Origin: Rhodobacteraceae bacterium Alg231-30
Lineage (GTDB): Bacteria; Pseudomonadota; Alphaproteobacteria; Rhodobacterales; Rhodobacteraceae
Reading direction: 5' to 3'
Assembly: GCA_900143615.1 (NCBI GenBank)
Contig: FREU01000004.1
Span: 248,001-312,000 of the forward strand
DNA: 64,000 nucleotides
Position 1 is the stretch's first letter; every line of letters starts with the position of its first letter. Shown piece by piece: positions 27,611 through 39,566 of this stretch. A program made the position numbers and the translations under genes. The notes under the pieces are model-generated. The model was not told where the DNA came from, made no database searches, and saw only the letters and a list, made by a program, of their open reading frames with translations.

Positions 27611-29036
27611 GAATACCAACTTGTTCTAACGGATCCTCAGGGTCATGCAAACTTGCCAAAGCCCCCAGCGTCACAGGACGCAAAGGGGGACGTATCTTAA
27701 AATGCTCGATTTCGCCAACACTCGTTCCCTGCGCTTCGGCAATCAAGCGCGACACTGTCGTACCACATATCCGCCCCTGACATCGCCCCATACCAACACG
27801 GGTATATGCTTTGATTTGATTTGGCCCCGCACCCTGTCCGTGAGCCAATGCAGACCTTATTTCACCTGCTGTCACCTCTTCACAACGGCAAATGGGCACT
27901 GAATCATCAGGCAAAAGCGCTTGTTTGTAGGGCGGAAATGCACGCTCTATAAACGACCGGAACTTAAATTCCTTCGCGCGCTTCGCCAACAAAGGCCGCG
28001 CCCGCATGTCCCGTTCGCTCTGGGTGAGCGATCCAAGCGCACCTGCAATTCCTAGTGCCGCTATACTGCCCGAGAGTGCCGACCCGACGGCACCGGTTAT
28101 TCCGGCATTGTCGCCGGCAATCCAAAGCTGGTTGATATCAGACTGCCCCCATTGATCAACGTTGGGCGCAAAGGCCTGCCGGCGTGGAGACCAGTGATGG
28201 CCGATCCCTGCAGCCTTGGTTGCATGAATGTTCGGGATTACACCATGATGTAACAGCACGGTATCGCATCCTATTTCGCGAAGCCTGCCACCGCTTCTAA
28301 AATGCACACTCTCAACTCGGTTCTCGCCAAGCAGTACCAAATCGTGCGCGCCTTCAAATCGGCGGATCCCCGCATTGCGCAGCTCAATCATCAGATCCAG
28401 CCCCTGCCGAAGGTAGCGCCAGCCTGCCAACGCACCGCGCCAATACTGTATGGCTCTACGTTTATCACGACCCAATTGAGTCTCCACGAGAGCAGACGGT
28501 GGGCACCCTGCGCGTAGCAATTGAACTGCCACGAGATAGAGCAATGGCCCAGACCCGACCAGCACCGCCTGGCGCGGCGCGACAGCAGACTGTTTCAGCA
28601 TTATTTGCGCGGCCCCCGCGGTCATTACCCCTGGCAACGTCCAGCCCTTCAAAGGCATCGGACGCTCTATGGCGCCGGTGGCGAGCAAAACATGATCTGC
28701 GTTGACCACCCCCATACCGGACTGATCCCGATAATGAACACACCCAGGCTCAATCGACCAAACCGCGGCTTTGGATTTATGGGTAATTTGTCGGTGCTGC
28801 ACGGCTTCAGCCAACTTTAAACCGCTGACGTAGTCCTGCCCCAAAGCCTCGCCATGAGAGTATGCCGCCCGTGTGACATTACGATAGATCTGGCCGCCAA
28901 CGCGCGGTTGCTCATCCAAAAGCACCACTTTCAGACCAACATCTACTGCTTGCCGCGCAGCGGCCATTCCGGCAGGCCCAGCACCTACAATAGCTAAATT
29001 AACGCGCCCCATTGTGTCCATCTTGCAGTTCGTCAT
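27603..29036 (-). CDS. FAD/NAD(P)-dependent oxidoreductase, HcnB/OoxA-type subunit with BFD-like [2Fe-2S] domain
   Basis: A 477-residue flavoprotein with an N-terminal dinucleotide fold (AIVGAGPAGMAAARQA), a second one near residue 160 (AVLVGSGPLLYLVAVQLL), and a C-terminal [2Fe-2S] domain with Cys-x-Cys (ICRCEE) and GRCQGRICG. This is the large subunit layout of hydrogen cyanide synthase, octopine/nopaline oxidase and D-hydroxyproline dehydrogenase complexes. It overlaps the small ferredoxin-like subunit gene upstream and the TRIC gene downstream. The start is uncertain: ATGs at 29036, 29021 and 29012 are all compatible. The substrate is an amino acid or opine of unknown identity. Confidence 0.88.
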   Translation of the reverse strand: MTNCKMDTMGRVNLAIVGAGPAGMAAARQAVDVGLKVVLLDEQPRVGGQIYRNVTRAAYSHGEALGQDYVSGLKLAEAVQHRQITHKSKAAVWSIEPGCVHYRDQSGMGVVNADHVLLATGAIERPMPLKGWTLPGVMTAGAAQIMLKQSAVAPRQAVLVGSGPLLYLVAVQLLRAGCPPSALVETQLGRDKRRAIQYWRGALAGWRYLRQGLDLMIELRNAGIRRFEGAHDLVLLGENRVESVHFRSGGRLREIGCDTVLLHHGVIPNIHATKAAGIGHHWSPRRQAFAPNVDQWGQSDINQLWIAGDNAGITGAVGSALSGSIAALGIAGALGSLTQSERDMRARPLLAKRAKEFKFRSFIERAFPPYKQALLPDDSVPICRCEEVTAGEIRSALAHGQGAGPNQIKAYTRVGMGRCQGRICGTTVSRLIAEAQGTSVGEIEHFKIRPPLRPVTLGALASLHDPEDPLEQVGIHD

Positions 29037-29316
29037 GCCGCATAATTTCCATGCCGGCCTGAACTTCTTCTAAACACGCTTGGCGCGTTTCATCGCCAAT
29101 TTTAACTATACATTCAAAACACACACCCATGAGGCAATATGGACCCCGCCATTCACGATGGCGTCGGGTTTTACGAAACACGTCAACACCTTCTGCCATC
29201 AAGGCCGCCGCAAGGTTCGCCCCCTCAGGCAAGGCATAGTCCTGACCGTCAAAGCGAACGGGCACCAAGACAACATCCTGCTCCAAGCGCTCAAACCGCG
29301 AATCTGGTTTCACCAA
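28999..29316 (-). CDS. (2Fe-2S)-binding protein, HcnA/OoxC-type small subunit
   Basis: A 105-residue ferredoxin-like subunit with the plant-type cluster pattern CLMGVCFEC (C-x4-C-x2-C) and a distal Cys in QACLEEV. It passes electrons between the two flavoproteins of the complex. Its ends overlap both neighbours, by 26 bases with the upstream flavoprotein and up to 38 bases with the downstream one, showing tight coupling. Confidence 0.9.
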   Translation of the reverse strand: MVKPDSRFERLEQDVVLVPVRFDGQDYALPEGANLAAALMAEGVDVFRKTRRHREWRGPYCLMGVCFECIVKIGDETRQACLEEVQAGMEIMRHDELQDGHNGAR

Positions 29317-30394
29317 ACACCTCTAGATCTCTGAGTTTCGAATTCTTCACGAGCCAAGCAGGCAACAACAATGCATGTGTTGAGGCAAGTGTCACGCCAC
29401 TATGACACGTGATCAGATACGCCCCCGGCATAGTTTCGCTTTCGGCATAAATCGGCAGACCATCCGGCGTCATGACCCGCAATGCGCCCCAACTGCGTAA
29501 CAGCTGCGCCTGCGCCAAAATCGGATAAGCCGCAACAGCTTCGGAAGCCAACTGGGCAATCCCCTTGATCGTTACGTCGTCGTTCAACCCCACTGTCTCG
29601 TTTGTGGCCCCGATCTGGACGCCGCCACTTCCAACTTGGCGTGCGATCAAAGATGGCCGACGGATCAGCTTTGGCAGTTTTTCTGTGATAAGAATTTGGC
29701 CTCGTTCAGGCGTGACAGGTGCAAGAAATCCCAATTCGCGACCCAGCTTGGCAGACCCAAGCCCTGCTGCCAACACAACCTTGCCCGCGGTAACCGTCGC
29801 GCCATCCTCAAGGGTCAACCGAAACCCATCCGGCTTTGTGATAGTTTCGACGTTTGCACCCGTCATAACGCGCGCGCCATTGTTGCGCACCACCCCGTCG
29901 AGAGCCCGCAACAGCCTTAAAGGATTCACGTGTCCGTCCTGTTGGTGCAAAATACCGCCAACAACCTTAGGTCCGATTTCCGGCTCCTCGCGCCTCAAAT
30001 CATCCCCCCGAAGAACTTCATATGGATAGTCGCCGCCGAGAGCGTCCCGCAAACCTTCATACTTGCTAACCCATTCCTGAAGACTGTCCTCTGAGAAATG
30101 TAAATCCAGACCGCCATCCTGTTGCAGCTCGAGATCAATGCCTGTGGCATCCTGCAATTCGCTTGCGAAACCTGACCAAAGTCCAGCGGCATGTTGGCTC
30201 CACCGCGCATATGCAGGCGCACGCGTGCCTTTGCCCTGGACCCAAACCAGACCAAAATTGCCACGGCTTGCTGACAAGGTAGTATCAGCGCCATCGATCA
30301 CGGTGACGCGCTGGCCCAGTTTTAACAGGCCCCAAGCAACTGCCAAGCCGACCAGCCCACCTCCGACGATGGCAATATCCGTGTCCATCGACAC
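29291..30394 (-). CDS. FAD-dependent amino-acid/opine oxidoreductase, HcnC/OoxB (DadA-like) subunit
   Basis: A 367-residue DAO-family flavoprotein with an N-terminal Rossmann fold (DIAIVGGGLVGLAVAWGLL) and C-terminal FAD contact segment (SWGALRVMTPDGLPIYAE). It should hold the amine-oxidising active site (glycine, D-hydroxyproline, opine or similar). It is the first gene of the minus-strand three-subunit dehydrogenase plus TRIC unit. About 200 bases upstream are two related palindromes that may be its operator. Confidence 0.9.
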   Translation of the reverse strand: MSMDTDIAIVGGGLVGLAVAWGLLKLGQRVTVIDGADTTLSASRGNFGLVWVQGKGTRAPAYARWSQHAAGLWSGFASELQDATGIDLELQQDGGLDLHFSEDSLQEWVSKYEGLRDALGGDYPYEVLRGDDLRREEPEIGPKVVGGILHQQDGHVNPLRLLRALDGVVRNNGARVMTGANVETITKPDGFRLTLEDGATVTAGKVVLAAGLGSAKLGRELGFLAPVTPERGQILITEKLPKLIRRPSLIARQVGSGGVQIGATNETVGLNDDVTIKGIAQLASEAVAAYPILAQAQLLRSWGALRVMTPDGLPIYAESETMPGAYLITCHSGVTLASTHALLLPAWLVKNSKLRDLEVFGETRFAV

Positions 30395-30598
30395 CTCCAG
30401 ACAAACATCATCTTTCGATAAAACGCGACTACGAATTTACAGGATAAACCACTCCGACCCGACGGTCAGGTTCACAATAAGTATTCGGGGGGCCAATGCC
30501 CCCCGCCAACCTGCCATGCTGTCCCGATAGTCCTGCGATTTTCCAACTATTATTCGTTTTTTCTCGGAAAACCGTGGTTACTTCAACTATAGACGCGG

Positions 30599-30640
30599 TG
30601 ATTCGAATCAGTCAACAGGGTGATTCGCAAAAACGAATCA
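30599..30640. promoter_or_regulatory. Paired palindromes upstream of the amine/opine dehydrogenase operon
   Basis: Two sites built from the same half: TGATTCGAATCA (30599-30610, perfect palindrome) and TGATTCG-N6-CGAATCA (30621-30640, perfect 7-bp arms). Their start points are 22 bases apart, about two helical turns. They lie between folC and the flavoprotein operon. A shared half-site in two spacings is typical of a regulator's operator; no T-run follows, so a terminator role for folC is less likely. Confidence 0.5.
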
Positions 30641-30664
30641 ATTCACAAACACTGGCGCGACAAC

Positions 30665-31939
30665 CTAACCGTTTTCACGCAGAACATTGCCAGCTAAATA
30701 GAGCGACCCGCAAATCAAAACACGTGCATGCGGATCTTGTTTCACGATCTGGGCAAGCGCCTCCGAAACCGAATTGGCTCCGCTGGCATCAAGCCCGACA
30801 CTACGTGCCGCAGACGCTGTCTTATCTGCAGGCAAAGTGTTGGCCTCCTCAGGAATGGAAACCGCAACCAAGCTCTCCGCCTGTTGGGCAAGCGGCCCCA
30901 AATACCCCGAGATGTCCTTTGTATTGAGCATCCCGCATATCAAATGTGTCGCCCGTTTGGGCAGGCTCTCCAAATGTGCGCCCAACGCCTGACCCGCGGC
31001 GGCATTGTGACCGCCATCCAACCAAAGCTCGGCCTGTGGTGCAGCCTCTGTCAGCGGTCCAGTACGCAACCGCTGCATACGTGCAGGCCACGTGACATTG
31101 CGCATAGCTGCTTCGCAAGCACCATCACCAAAGCCGAGATAACGTAACGCCGCCAAAGCTGCGCCTGCGTTCTGAATCTGATGTGCACCGGGCAAGGCAG
31201 GCATGGGAACGTCCAGAAGCCCCGTGTCATCCTGAAACACCAGGCGTCCATGCTCTTGATAAACATGCCACTGTTGACCGTATGCAATGAGGGGTACGCC
31301 AAGCCGAGCTGCCGTTGCCTCAATCACATCCATCACTTCGTCTGGCTGAGGCCCAATAACACAAGGCACACCGCGCTTCAGAATACCCGCCTTCTCCGCT
31401 GCAATTTTGGCGAGTGTGTCGCCCAAGAATTGCTCGTGATCTATTGAGATCGGAGTGATAACGCACAGCTCTGGTGTGTCGATTACATTGGTTGCATCCA
31501 ACCGGCCACCCAAGCCCACTTCCAGCAACGTATAGTCTGCATTCGTACGCGCAAACGCCAAAAGTGCTGCACAGGTCGTGATTTCAAAATAGGTGATATT
31601 CTGATGATCATTGGCTTCCCAACACTCATCCAGCACGGCGCTCAGATGATCTTCTTCGATCAAATCACCGGCAAGGCGAATACGTTCGTGAAAGCGCGCC
31701 AAATGCGGGCTGGTATAGGCATGCACACGTTTATCCGCGCCTTCGAGACCGGCACGGATCATGGCTTGGGTGCTACCTTTGCCGTTGGTTCCCGCCAAAT
31801 GCACAACAGGTGGCAGTTTTTCCTGCGGATTGTCCAAAGCCGCAAGCAGACGCCAGACCCTGTCCAGCGTCAGATCAATGATTTTGGGGTGTAGCGCCAA
31901 CATCCTGGCCAGGATGGCATCCGACGGACCTGCCGTCAT
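30665..31939 (-). CDS. folC: Bifunctional dihydrofolate synthase/folylpolyglutamate synthase
   Basis: A 424-residue Mur-ligase-fold enzyme that adds glutamate to dihydropteroate and folates. The P-loop is [15 protein letters not shown], followed by the family's folate-binding region [13 protein letters not shown] and a second conserved block [12 protein letters not shown]. The start overlaps the accD stop as ATGA, the usual accD-folC pairing of proteobacteria. Confidence 0.96.
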   Translation of the reverse strand: MTAGPSDAILARMLALHPKIIDLTLDRVWRLLAALDNPQEKLPPVVHLAGTNGKGSTQAMIRAGLEGADKRVHAYTSPHLARFHERIRLAGDLIEEDHLSAVLDECWEANDHQNITYFEITTCAALLAFARTNADYTLLEVGLGGRLDATNVIDTPELCVITPISIDHEQFLGDTLAKIAAEKAGILKRGVPCVIGPQPDEVMDVIEATAARLGVPLIAYGQQWHVYQEHGRLVFQDDTGLLDVPMPALPGAHQIQNAGAALAALRYLGFGDGACEAAMRNVTWPARMQRLRTGPLTEAAPQAELWLDGGHNAAAGQALGAHLESLPKRATHLICGMLNTKDISGYLGPLAQQAESLVAVSIPEEANTLPADKTASAARSVGLDASGANSVSEALAQIVKQDPHARVLICGSLYLAGNVLRENG

Positions 31940-32889
31940 TTTTGCGCATCTCCGTCAGAAGCTGCTTCCTCCGCCGGTTCCGACGATACCGTTCCCTCTT
32001 CGCTTTCATCAGGTGCTGGCAAATCGCCCTTGATAGGCGGCGCCATCCCCATCAGCATGCGCGTGATCGTAATCAGCTCGTCGCGCATTTCGGTGCGTTT
32101 TGTGACCCGATCCAGCATACCGTGATCCAACAGATACTCTGCACGTTGGAAGCCTTCGGGCAGCTGCTCGCGAATAGTTTGCTCAATCACTCGCGGACCC
32201 GCAAAACAGATCAGCGCATTTGGCTCTGAAATCTGAACATCGCCCAACATGGCGTAGGACGCGGTAACACCCCCTGTGGTTGGGTGTGTCAGCACAACGA
32301 TATAGGGCAGCCCAGCTTCCTTGAGCATCTGCACAGCCACAGTTGTGCGCGGCATTTGCATCAGGCTCAAAATGCCTTCCTGCATGCGTGCGCCACCAGC
32401 GGCCGAGAACAGGATCAGCGGGCGCTTTAACTCAACGGCACGTTCTGCGGCCGCAATGATCGCATTGCCCACATACATTCCCATGGACCCGCCCATAAAC
32501 GAGAAATCCTGACAGGCAGCCACAATCGGTGTTCGGCCAATTTCGCCTTCGCCCACCAGCATCGCATCTTTTTCGCCGGTTTTCTTCTGCGCGGCCTTCA
32601 TGCGGTCGGGATATTTTTTCTGGTCACGGAAATGCAATGGATCAGCAACCGGCTCTGGCACAGCGACTTCGACAAAAATGCCGCCGTCAAACAAGGCCTC
32701 AAATCTGTCACGTGGCGTGATCGCCATGTGATGTCCACATTGCGTGCAGACATTCAGATTGCCCTTCAGCTCACGGTGAAACAACATCGTCCCGCATTCG
32801 GTGCATTTGGTCCAGAGATTGTCCGGAACTTCCCGACGAGAGAAGATCGAGTTAATCCGTGGACGGACGTAGTTGGTGATCCAGTTCAT
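31936..32889 (-). CDS. accD: Acetyl-CoA carboxylase carboxyltransferase subunit beta
   Basis: A 317-residue subunit of the enzyme that makes malonyl-CoA for fatty acid synthesis. The zinc ribbon is Cys29, Cys32, Cys48 and Cys51, followed by the crotonase-fold carboxyltransferase domain. The ATG at 32889 begins [10 protein letters not shown], the family's normal start, with GGAGG about ten bases upstream; the open frame further upstream is not coding. The C-terminal tail is acidic and Pro/Ser-rich. Confidence 0.97.
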   Translation of the reverse strand: MNWITNYVRPRINSIFSRREVPDNLWTKCTECGTMLFHRELKGNLNVCTQCGHHMAITPRDRFEALFDGGIFVEVAVPEPVADPLHFRDQKKYPDRMKAAQKKTGEKDAMLVGEGEIGRTPIVAACQDFSFMGGSMGMYVGNAIIAAAERAVELKRPLILFSAAGGARMQEGILSLMQMPRTTVAVQMLKEAGLPYIVVLTHPTTGGVTASYAMLGDVQISEPNALICFAGPRVIEQTIREQLPEGFQRAEYLLDHGMLDRVTKRTEMRDELITITRMLMGMAPPIKGDLPAPDESEEGTVSSEPAEEAASDGDAQK

Positions 32890-32950
32890 GCGCGAAGGCC
32901 CTCCGGCTGGGAAACAGGTTTGAAATAAGACGCCACGTCGGAAAATGCAA

Positions 32951-33832
32951 TCAACGTCGCAAAGCAATTCGCGCCGCCAGCCAAACGCAAAGCAGCATTC
33001 CGCCCTCAAGCGGCATCATAAAGGCCAATGCATCGGTATCCTGCGGCCCAAATGGCAAGGTATACAGTGCAAGACCATCCCAATACCCCTCCATGGCCGT
33101 GATGCTCAAAGCCCCAAAATTATTCATAACATGTAATGCAATCGCTGGCCCCAATGTACCAGCACGCGCTGTTATATCGGCTGCCACTAAACCAAAGACC
33201 GTGGACCATAGCGCAATCCAGATCGCCATATCGCCATAGGTCGTCACATCATAGTGCAACGCTCCAAACAGCACGCTGGGAAACAGCATCCATACCGCCG
33301 GCGACCGAAACCGCGCCGCCAACTGGCTTTGCAAATAACCTCGAAACACCAATTCTTCAGCGCTACATTGTAAAATAATCAACCCGACGGACATCGGCAG
33401 CAAACGCAGCCAGACGTCCAAATCCATTGCGCGCTCCGCAGCAAAATCCACTGGCATCGGCAAAAGATATGCGACCGCATAAATCCCGACACAAAGAAAA
33501 ATGACACGACGCGCTTGCCCAAATGCGGACACGCCGGACCCCACCAAACTCCTTAGCGTCCGGCGATGTACAAAATGCAACGCCACCCCCAACGCCGCCA
33601 ACAGACAGGTAAAACTCCCCAACAACCAAGCCATGCCCCGCGCTGTTGTTCCCGAATTTATTTCAGAAAAGAGCATCGCCGCATCCGGCATGCGCTGAAT
33701 GACGCCAAAGTAGGCAACATTCGTGACAACGAAAACCACCACCAACAGAACCACACCCATAAGAAGTCGCGCCAGACTTTTGCTCGGGCGTGCGGGGGCA
33801 ATGAGTGCCTCAAAGGGATCGTAGCTGTGCAT
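32951..33832 (-). CDS. CPBP family intramembrane metalloprotease
   Basis: A 293-residue inner-membrane protein of about eight segments. The three Abi/CAAX motifs are present: EELVFRGYL (EExxxR), FGALH (FxxxH) and HVMNN (HxxxN). It stands upstream of accD on the same strand with a 61-base gap. Family members process prenylated or other membrane substrates, or act in bacteriocin immunity; the substrate here is unknown. Confidence 0.9.
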   Translation of the reverse strand: MHSYDPFEALIAPARPSKSLARLLMGVVLLVVVFVVTNVAYFGVIQRMPDAAMLFSEINSGTTARGMAWLLGSFTCLLAALGVALHFVHRRTLRSLVGSGVSAFGQARRVIFLCVGIYAVAYLLPMPVDFAAERAMDLDVWLRLLPMSVGLIILQCSAEELVFRGYLQSQLAARFRSPAVWMLFPSVLFGALHYDVTTYGDMAIWIALWSTVFGLVAADITARAGTLGPAIALHVMNNFGALSITAMEGYWDGLALYTLPFGPQDTDALAFMMPLEGGMLLCVWLAARIALRR

Positions 33833-34006
33833 TTCACCCGTCTAGGCCATGTCCCGCCTGATTAAAACCGTGTGCTTCTTACAACCCTCTTGCCCCGCGT
33901 CTCAATTGCGCGTTTGTTTCCTGACAAGCATTTGGGTTAATACTAGAAAAACACCGAGCGGGCTTCAACTCGCTGCGGATCTCGAGGGCAGGGGCTTTAA
34001 AGACGT

Positions 34007-34777
34007 ATGGCGCAACGCACCAGTGTTATCCAACGACTGTATCAGCGAGGGCTCGCGCGCTATTGGGCGCGCAGTGCGCGCAAAGCTGAAACAACAGATC
34101 TTGCAAATTTGCGCGGCCAGCGCATTCGTGCTCGACGCCTGCGCCAACACCTGGACACAGTGATTTCTGTTGCGGAAAGCCGCTTGGCCCTGCCGATGAT
34201 TGGCTCCAACGCTTTTCCAAAACCGCATGGCACCCAATGGGCTTGGCGACCAGAGTTGTGGCGCGAACCAATCCCTGCCAAAGGGCGCGCGGCGGTGCAA
34301 AACAAAGAAATGCTTGGCAACGAGGCAACCCTGTTTCACGACTGTCGAATTTCGGAGTTAACCCTTCGCCAGCTGCGTAACGTGCACGAAAAAGACCTCG
34401 CACCGTTTGGGCTGCGTATGGATGTGTTCCGGTTTGATGGCTCGTTCTTGTCACTGGTCATAGATCTACCACAAGAGGCTGTAGATGGCCTTAAGAGGCA
34501 CCATGTCATTCGGATGGACACCAGTGTGGAAATGGAAAAGCCGTTGGAAATTTTCGCGCGCCTTAACATCCGCCACGGCCCCAACACCGAACAGATTGTC
34601 CGCGAGCTCCCCTTGAATGCCGAAGACATCCGCGTTGAATTTGATCTCGCATATTCAAGCCTGAACGAAAAACGCGTCGAGAAAGCCTGGATCGATTTGA
34701 TTTTCGAAGGTCCTGAAATGAATCAGGTGGTGCTACGTGATCTCACATTTAGCCGCCGCCCCCGTGCCGAGTTTTAA
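34007..34777 (+). CDS. Conserved hypothetical protein, DUF6478-like
   Basis: A 256-residue protein with no signal peptide or membrane segment. The N terminus is very basic (RGLARYWARSARKA, RGQRIRARRLRQHLD) and includes a W-rich stretch (TQWAWRPELWREP). The C-terminal half looks like a beta-rich domain. I associate it with the DUF6478 family of Rhodobacterales, by memory of the sequence style, not a search. It is followed by the next small gene on the same strand, and both may act in one structure, possibly cell-surface related. Confidence 0.7.
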   Translation: MAQRTSVIQRLYQRGLARYWARSARKAETTDLANLRGQRIRARRLRQHLDTVISVAESRLALPMIGSNAFPKPHGTQWAWRPELWREPIPAKGRAAVQNKEMLGNEATLFHDCRISELTLRQLRNVHEKDLAPFGLRMDVFRFDGSFLSLVIDLPQEAVDGLKRHHVIRMDTSVEMEKPLEIFARLNIRHGPNTEQIVRELPLNAEDIRVEFDLAYSSLNEKRVEKAWIDLIFEGPEMNQVVLRDLTFSRRPRAEF

Positions 34778-34810
34778 GCGCCCCAGTTTTGCCGTTAAAG
34801 GAGGCCGAAC

Positions 34811-35188
34811 ATGAGCCCAATGGTTCTGACAAAAACCCGCCTGTTTGAAGGCATATGGGAAGGTGTGTTGCGCTACGAAAATGACAGCGGACCAGATCCA
34901 AAATTAGACGTCACCTTCCAAGACAAGCCCGTCAAAGGCGTGGATCTGACCTTTTTGGAGAAAGACCAAGTCTGGGCCGTGCGCATCCCCCTCCCCCCCG
35001 AAAGCCTTTCTGACGGGGTGCACACAATTTTGGTAAGCGACGCCAGCAGCGGCGAACGGCTGGATAAAATCACCTTTATCGCTGGAGAAGCTTTGGCGGA
35101 TGACCTGCGCGCTGAACTCGACCTTTTGCGCGCCGAATTGGATATGCTAAAGCGCGCGTTCCGTCGCCATTGTGTTGAAACGATGTAA
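34811..35188 (+). CDS. Conserved hypothetical protein with C-terminal coiled coil
   Basis: A 125-residue protein with a strong ribosome-binding site (AAAGGAGG). Residues 10-90 look like a small beta-sandwich (LFEGIWEGVLRYEN, VKGVDLTFLEK, SDGVHTILVSD) and residues 92-120 form a short leucine heptad helix (LRAELDLLRAELDMLKRA). No known family is recognised. It directly follows the DUF6478-like gene and probably shares its transcript. Confidence 0.72.
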   Translation: MSPMVLTKTRLFEGIWEGVLRYENDSGPDPKLDVTFQDKPVKGVDLTFLEKDQVWAVRIPLPPESLSDGVHTILVSDASSGERLDKITFIAGEALADDLRAELDLLRAELDMLKRAFRRHCVETM

Positions 35189-35224
35189 AGAGCAATCTTG
35201 GCAAAAGCGCACGCTTCAAAGTAA

Positions 35225-37363
<2,139 letters not shown>

Positions 37364-37382
37364 CAAGCGCATTTGCGCACCC

Positions 37383-37404
37383 GCCGGGCGCTCACGCGCC
37401 CGGC
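37383..37404 (+). terminator. GC-rich hairpin after fadH
   Basis: Perfect 9-bp stem, GCCGGGCGC and GCGCCCGGC around TCAC, 20 bases after the fadH stop. There is no T-run, so termination may be partial. Confidence 0.55.
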
Positions 37405-37613
37405 TTGGCCCAACGCCTTGTCTACATCTTTGATGTGAACAAAGGGGCGGGAGCTCTTCCTGTTCATGCATTCACGCTTCAGAAACAACTGTTTCCCTGT
37501 TTCCGTCATCGACACGATCCTCGATGAATCCCTGATATTGTCCGTCCCCTGCCCTTATCCTGCCTGATTTCACCTCCATACCCATACTCGAACAAGAACG
37601 CAGAGGTAGAGAT

Positions 37614-38519
37614 ATGGACCGCCTGACAGAGATGGAAGCTTTTGCCACAGTTGTGGATCAAGGTGGCTTCACCGATGCTGCCAAAAAGATGGGCATCTCG
37701 AAATCTGCCGTGTCAAAACACGTCTCCTCACTGGAGGCCCGCCTTGGTGCGCGCCTTCTCAATCGCACAACCCGCCGCGTCAGCCCGACCGAAATTGGTC
37801 TGGCCTATTATGATCGCGCCCGTCGTGTCCTGAATGACGCTGGTGAGGCAGACGCGCTTGTCACTTCAATGCAATCCGCACCCTCAGGCCTGCTGCGTAT
37901 TTCGGTGGCGACCGATTTTGGCGTCAACCACCTCTCGCCGGTTCTCGGAGAATTCCTCAATGAATTCCCAGACATCACCGTGAATATGGTGCTCAACAAC
38001 CGCTACGTCGAACTGATTTCCGAAGGGTTCGATATGGCGATCCGCATTGGTGAGCTTGAAGATAGCACCCTGCGGGCTCGCAAGCTCACCGAAACCACCA
38101 AACGCATGATCGCCAGCCCAGCCTACTTTGAACGCTATGGGCGCCCCGAGAAGATCGACGATCTGAACGAACACAAGCTGCTGCATTATTCCAGCCAATC
38201 CAACGGAGCAGTCTGGAAACTCACCGCACCATCGGGTGAAAAGCGCCAAGTGCGCACAGCTGGCTGGCTTTCGGTCAATGACGGTCAATCCTTGCTCAAC
38301 GCCGCAGTCGCAGGTCTCGGCATCGCTTATCTTCCCAGCTTCCTTTATGCCGACGCGCTCGAACAGGGGCTGATCGAAGACGCCATTCCCGACCTTCCGA
38401 TGGAAACCCAAGGTATTTATGCGGTCTATCCCCCCGGACGGTTCACACAGCCCAAAGTACGCGCCTTCATTGATTTCTTGGTGCACGCCTTTGCCGAAAA
38501 AGGCCCCAATAGCTGGTAA
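37614..38519 (+). CDS. LysR family transcriptional regulator
   Basis: A 301-residue regulator with the N-terminal winged helix (about residues 1-60, AAKKMGISKSAVSKHVSSLEARLGARLLNRTTR) and a C-terminal periplasmic-binding-like effector domain. The style is that of the CrgA/AaeR group. It lies downstream of fadH on the same strand behind a 250-base gap, so control of fadH is possible but not shown. A terminator follows. Confidence 0.92.
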   Translation: MDRLTEMEAFATVVDQGGFTDAAKKMGISKSAVSKHVSSLEARLGARLLNRTTRRVSPTEIGLAYYDRARRVLNDAGEADALVTSMQSAPSGLLRISVATDFGVNHLSPVLGEFLNEFPDITVNMVLNNRYVELISEGFDMAIRIGELEDSTLRARKLTETTKRMIASPAYFERYGRPEKIDDLNEHKLLHYSSQSNGAVWKLTAPSGEKRQVRTAGWLSVNDGQSLLNAAVAGLGIAYLPSFLYADALEQGLIEDAIPDLPMETQGIYAVYPPGRFTQPKVRAFIDFLVHAFAEKGPNSW

Positions 38520-38557
38520 TTTTCAGATTTCCCTCGCTCTAACATCAGAGCACACTT

Positions 38558-38585
38558 CCCCGGGCCCCCTTGGTCCGGGTTTTTC
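38558..38585 (+). terminator. Rho-independent terminator after the LysR gene
   Basis: Stem CCCGGGCC pairing with GGTCCGGG (one G-T pair) followed by TTTTT on the plus strand, between two convergent genes. Confidence 0.75.
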
Positions 38586-39566
38586 TTATTCAGTGTTCAG
38601 CAAAATAGCTTCAACGCGGCGATTGGCATTGCGCCCGTCTTCGCCCAAGTTTGACGCAATAGGGGATAAATAGCCAACCCCGCGCGCCTCCAACTGCTCT
38701 GACGGCACCTGATACGTCTCAACCAGCCGCGCGCGTACCGCAGACGCGCGTTTTCGCGACAGTTCTGTATTTTGCTCCAACGACCCAACGCTATCGGTAT
38801 GCCCTACCAATGCCAGCCGCCGCGTTGTGTCTTCATTTAAGAAGGCTGCAAGCGCTTCCAGAGATCGAAATGGCCCCTCCCCCAATCGGGACGATCCAGT
38901 TTCAAATTCCAGATCAGACAGAACAACATGACCCGAGTGCTTTAGCCACGCCGCGACATCATCCTCAATCACCACATTAGGGCGCAGTGTTTCTGACGTT
39001 GGCCCACCCAAGGTCCCGGCCGCATTTTCCGGTGTGGTTTGCGTGGATGACGGCGGTTTTTGAGAGGCGTTTTGCTCCCGTGGTCCAATGTCGATGACCT
39101 GTAGCATCCCCGCCTGTTTGGTCCTGCTGATCAACACACCCACCACATCGGGTTGCTCGTCACTATCTTTGACACCGGACAAAAACAGAAAATCGGACAG
39201 ATCCACAAACATATGTGGTGGCAACAGAACTTCGGTATTAAAGCGGAAATCAAACCCTCCACAGCCTTCGGTTTCACAGGCAAAGATGATCTCATACCCT
39301 TGGCTCAGTAGCTGCGCTGCCAGATCCGCGTTTAAGGTCGCCGTGTCGGCAAATCCTACGTTCAAACGCCAACTGCGCCGCCGCAAGTCACCAACATACC
39401 GCTCGCTTGGCACGTTAGTCGCGTCAAACGGACCAATGGGGACTTCATAGACACCCGTGGCGCTCGAGGTTTCTTCCAACAACTGTGTGCCTTCCGGCAA
39501 CACAGGCTCAAACGCGCTGAGCATCCCCGGCAAAGCGACACATCCTATGGCGAGTAACCATCTCAT
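38586..39566 (-). CDS. OmpA family outer-membrane/peptidoglycan-associated protein
   Basis: A 326-residue exported protein (signal MRWLLAIGCVALPGMLSA). The N-terminal domain (about 20-160, with the disulfide-like FACETEGCGGFDF) resembles DUF4892, and the C-terminal OmpA-like peptidoglycan-binding domain carries LALVGHTDSVGSLEQN. A Pro/Thr/Ser linker joins them. The start overlaps the AhpD-like gene as ATGA. It is the last gene of a cinA-like/GNAT/AhpD-like/OmpA unit. Confidence 0.88.
   Translation of the reverse strand: MRWLLAIGCVALPGMLSAFEPVLPEGTQLLEETSSATGVYEVPIGPFDATNVPSERYVGDLRRRSWRLNVGFADTATLNADLAAQLLSQGYEIIFACETEGCGGFDFRFNTEVLLPPHMFVDLSDFLFLSGVKDSDEQPDVVGVLISRTKQAGMLQVIDIGPREQNASQKPPSSTQTTPENAAGTLGGPTSETLRPNVVIEDDVAAWLKHSGHVVLSDLEFETGSSRLGEGPFRSLEALAAFLNEDTTRRLALVGHTDSVGSLEQNTELSRKRASAVRARLVETYQVPSEQLEARGVGYLSPIASNLGEDGRNANRRVEAILLNTE

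Noticed and set aside
30621-30640. Terminator of folC
   Set aside because: The stem has a six-base spacer but no T-run on the minus strand, and a second related palindrome lies beside it, so an operator is the better reading.
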